From contig JAHFDY010000027.1 of the NCBI GenBank assembly GCA_023248735.1, positions 1 to 34,721 of the forward strand: a stretch of DNA of 34,721 nt, in the 5' to 3' direction. The DNA is from Myxococcales bacterium. Its GTDB lineage: Bacteria > Myxococcota_A > Polyangia > Polyangiales > Polyangiaceae. The notes below the pieces were generated by a model. That model was not told the origin of the DNA. It worked only from the letters and a program-made list of their open reading frames with translations, and ran no database searches. The translations under genes were made by a program, and so were the position numbers. Positions 33,241-34,721 of the stretch are shown one piece after another (positions within the stretch are counted from its first letter, which is position 1; every line of letters begins with the position of its first letter).

Positions 33241-34721
33241 ATGCAGCTTGCACCAAATGTTGTCATCGCCGGCCGCTTTCGGCTCAACAAACTCCTCGGT
33301 CGCGGAGGCATGGGCTCGGTTTGGCATGCGACTCACCTCGGGCTCGACATCCCCTGTGCGGTCAAGTTCATCGAGGGTGAGCAAGCGCAGAGTCCAGAAG
33401 CGCAGGCCAGGTTCGAGCGCGAAGCAAAAGCCGCCGCGCAACTGCGGAGCCCGCACGTCGTACAGATTCTTGACCATGGCATCAGCGATGGCACGCCGTA
33501 CATCGCAATGGAGCTTCTGGACGGTGAAGACCTTGGCAAGCGCATGCGGCAAGCGAAGCGAATGGACCCCAAGGAGATCGTGCCGATCGTCACCCAAGTG
33601 TGTCGTGCCCTCGCGCGCGCACACGCCCTCGGCGTGGTGCATCGCGATCTGAAGCCCGACAACATTTTCCTCGTCCGCGACGACGACCGCGAGATCGCAA
33701 AGGTCGTGGACTTCGGCATTGCAAAGCACGCCAATAAGCTCGAAGGCAGCAGCACCAAGACCGGAGCGATGCTCGGCACGCCGTTTTTCATGAGCCCGGA
33801 GCAGGCGCAGGGGACGAAGGCCGTGGATCATCGTGCCGACCTCTGGTCACTCGCAGTGATCGTCTATCAAGCGGTGGTCGGCAAGCTCCCGTTCGAGAGC
33901 GAGGCTCTCGGCGACCTATTGGTCAAGATCATTGTCTCTCCGATTCCTGTCCCTTCGCACCACGCGACTGACATCCCAACCGCATTCGACAAATGGTGGG
34001 CGAAGGCCGCTGCTCGCGAGCCAAGTCAGCGTTTTCAGAACGCGAAGGAGTTCGCCGAGGCGCTTCAGCTTGCTTGGGGAACGTCACAGATGACCGAGCT
34101 CATGGATCGAACTTCCATGGCAAGTTCGTCGGCGCGGAAGGGCCCCACCGGCACGCTTCTCGTTCCCGAAGTGGCCGCCGGTGCGCAGGCGAATGCTCGA
34201 CCACCGTTGGCTTCGTTTGATGATCAAGACGAGGCGTCGATGGTCGAGCTCGTGTCGCCAACGCCGGCTGGGATGGGACGCACGCTCAATGGCAGCGAAG
34301 TCTACACCCGGCCAACGAAGCGCAGTGCGCTGCCGATGCTCGCGGCTCTGATCGTGGCGTCTTGCCTTGGCGTTGGGACCGTCTCGGTGGTCATGAAGGC
34401 GCGTGGGCGAGCCACGAAAGAACTCGTCAATGCGCAACCTGATTCGACCATCGGAGTGGCACGCGCTGGCGAAGGCGCCCCTCCAGCGGTTACGACGCCG
34501 CCGTTGCAGCCGCCCACCGCAACTCCTCCCGTGTCGAATGCTCACGAAGAGGCGCCGACGGGATCTCGCTCAAGCGCGCCGGCCTCCAAGGGCACGCCCG
34601 CGAACCCTTGGAAGTCGCAGGGCAACGTGGCTCCGCCTCAGCCTCCGGCGCCAGAGCCCGTTGTCGTGGTTCCGCCCCAGCCTGCAGCACCGGAGCCCGT
34701 TGTCGTGGTCCCGCCGCCTCC
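33241..34721 (+). CDS. membrane Ser/Thr protein kinase, PknB-like (cut by the window end)
   Basis: 493 complete codons are present and the frame is open at the right edge. The kinase domain (about 10-278) is intact: glycine loop LGRGGMGSV (19-27), K42, E61, the catalytic loop HRDLKPDN with D136, the metal-binding DFG (157-159), and the APE-like MSPEQ (184-188). It should phosphorylate Ser/Thr as a Hanks-type kinase. A linker of about 85 residues leads to one membrane segment (363-385), after which the chain becomes Pro/Ala/Ser/Val-rich, with a 13-residue repeat at the very end. Such kinases are numerous in myxobacteria. Divergent from clpS; any sensor domain would lie beyond the window. Confidence 0.93.
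   Translation, partial: MQLAPNVVIAGRFRLNKLLGRGGMGSVWHATHLGLDIPCAVKFIEGEQAQSPEAQARFEREAKAAAQLRSPHVVQILDHGISDGTPYIAMELLDGEDLGKRMRQAKRMDPKEIVPIVTQVCRALARAHALGVVHRDLKPDNIFLVRDDDREIAKVVDFGIAKHANKLEGSSTKTGAMLGTPFFMSPEQAQGTKAVDHRADLWSLAVIVYQAVVGKLPFESEALGDLLVKIIVSPIPVPSHHATDIPTAFDKWWAKAAAREPSQRFQNAKEFAEALQLAWGTSQMTELMDRTSMASSSARKGPTGTLLVPEVAAGAQANARPPLASFDDQDEASMVELVSPTPAGMGRTLNGSEVYTRPTKRSALPMLAALIVASCLGVGTVSVVMKARGRATKELVNAQPDSTIGVARAGEGAPPAVTTPPLQPPTATPPVSNAHEEAPTGSRSSAPASKGTPANPWKSQGNVAPPQPPAPEPVVVVPPQPAAPEPVVVVPPP
34633..34710 (+). repeat. tandem 39-bp repeat coding PPQPxAPEPVVVV
   Basis: Two adjacent in-frame copies with close DNA identity, residues 465-477 and 478-490 of the kinase, and a third copy beginning at the window edge. 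A recent tandem expansion of the extracytoplasmic Pro/Val linker; length may vary between strains. Confidence 0.75.

Noticed and set aside
33124-33831. 235-codon minus-strand frame opposite the kinase
   Set aside because: The plus strand encodes an intact kinase domain; the antisense frame has no recognisable features and would run into the clpS promoter region.

Overview
The window looks like part of a large-genome, predatory or soil-type Myxococcota chromosome, most likely Polyangia (the Sorangium/Aetherobacter/Labilithrix side). This is inferred from gene content: a three-gene PUFA synthase with an acyltransferase fused to its last subunit, Asp/Ala-rich lipoproteins, a myxobacterial-style Ser/Thr kinase with a C-terminal membrane segment, and overall moderately high G+C with many GTG/TTG starts. 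No rRNA, tRNA, transposase, phage gene or CRISPR array was seen.

Layout. 1-650 is a poorly coding left edge. 652-3315 is an envelope-stress or metal-type operon: a Spy/CpxP-like sensor, a 58-residue membrane peptide, an OmpR-family response regulator and its histidine kinase. 3424-5020 is a two-gene unit: a ParA-type ATPase with two N-terminal Cys4 zinc-binding motifs, and a ribbon-helix-helix protein. 5207-6151 is a lamin-tail-domain lipoprotein. 6168-22258 is the core of the window: a FabR-type TetR repressor facing a 15.3-kb pfa1-pfa2-pfa3 operon for polyunsaturated fatty acid synthesis, with overlapping stop/start codons. 22487-23749 encodes a secreted protein with six regular C-x3-C-x3-C repeats behind a textbook sigma-54 promoter. 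Then come an RluA-type pseudouridine synthase (minus), glgA (plus) and a minus-strand run read as clpS, clpA, radical SAM protein, M1 metallopeptidase, polytopic membrane protein. The right edge cuts a Ser/Thr protein kinase.

How the genes work together. Pfa1 (enoyl reductase), Pfa2 (KS-MAT-ACP-ACP-KR-DH) and Pfa3 (KS-CLF-four FabA-like hot-dog units-PKS-type DH-AGPAT) supply the catalytic set for de novo PUFA synthesis and probably direct transfer to phospholipid. No thioesterase, separate PfaB acyltransferase or phosphopantetheinyl transferase is in the window. The divergent FabR-like repressor and two 18-bp palindromes of the FabR type, each sitting over one of two mirror-image promoters, suggest that PUFA production is under feedback control by unsaturated acyl groups, as known for E. 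coli fabA/fabB. ClpS and ClpA form the N-degron delivery and unfolding pair of ClpAP.

The best candidates for something under-described are the FabR-PUFA regulatory circuit, the divergent active-site motifs of the fused AGPAT domain, the Cys-triplet repeat lipoprotein with its sigma-54 control region, and the zinc-finger ParA plus ribbon-helix-helix pair.
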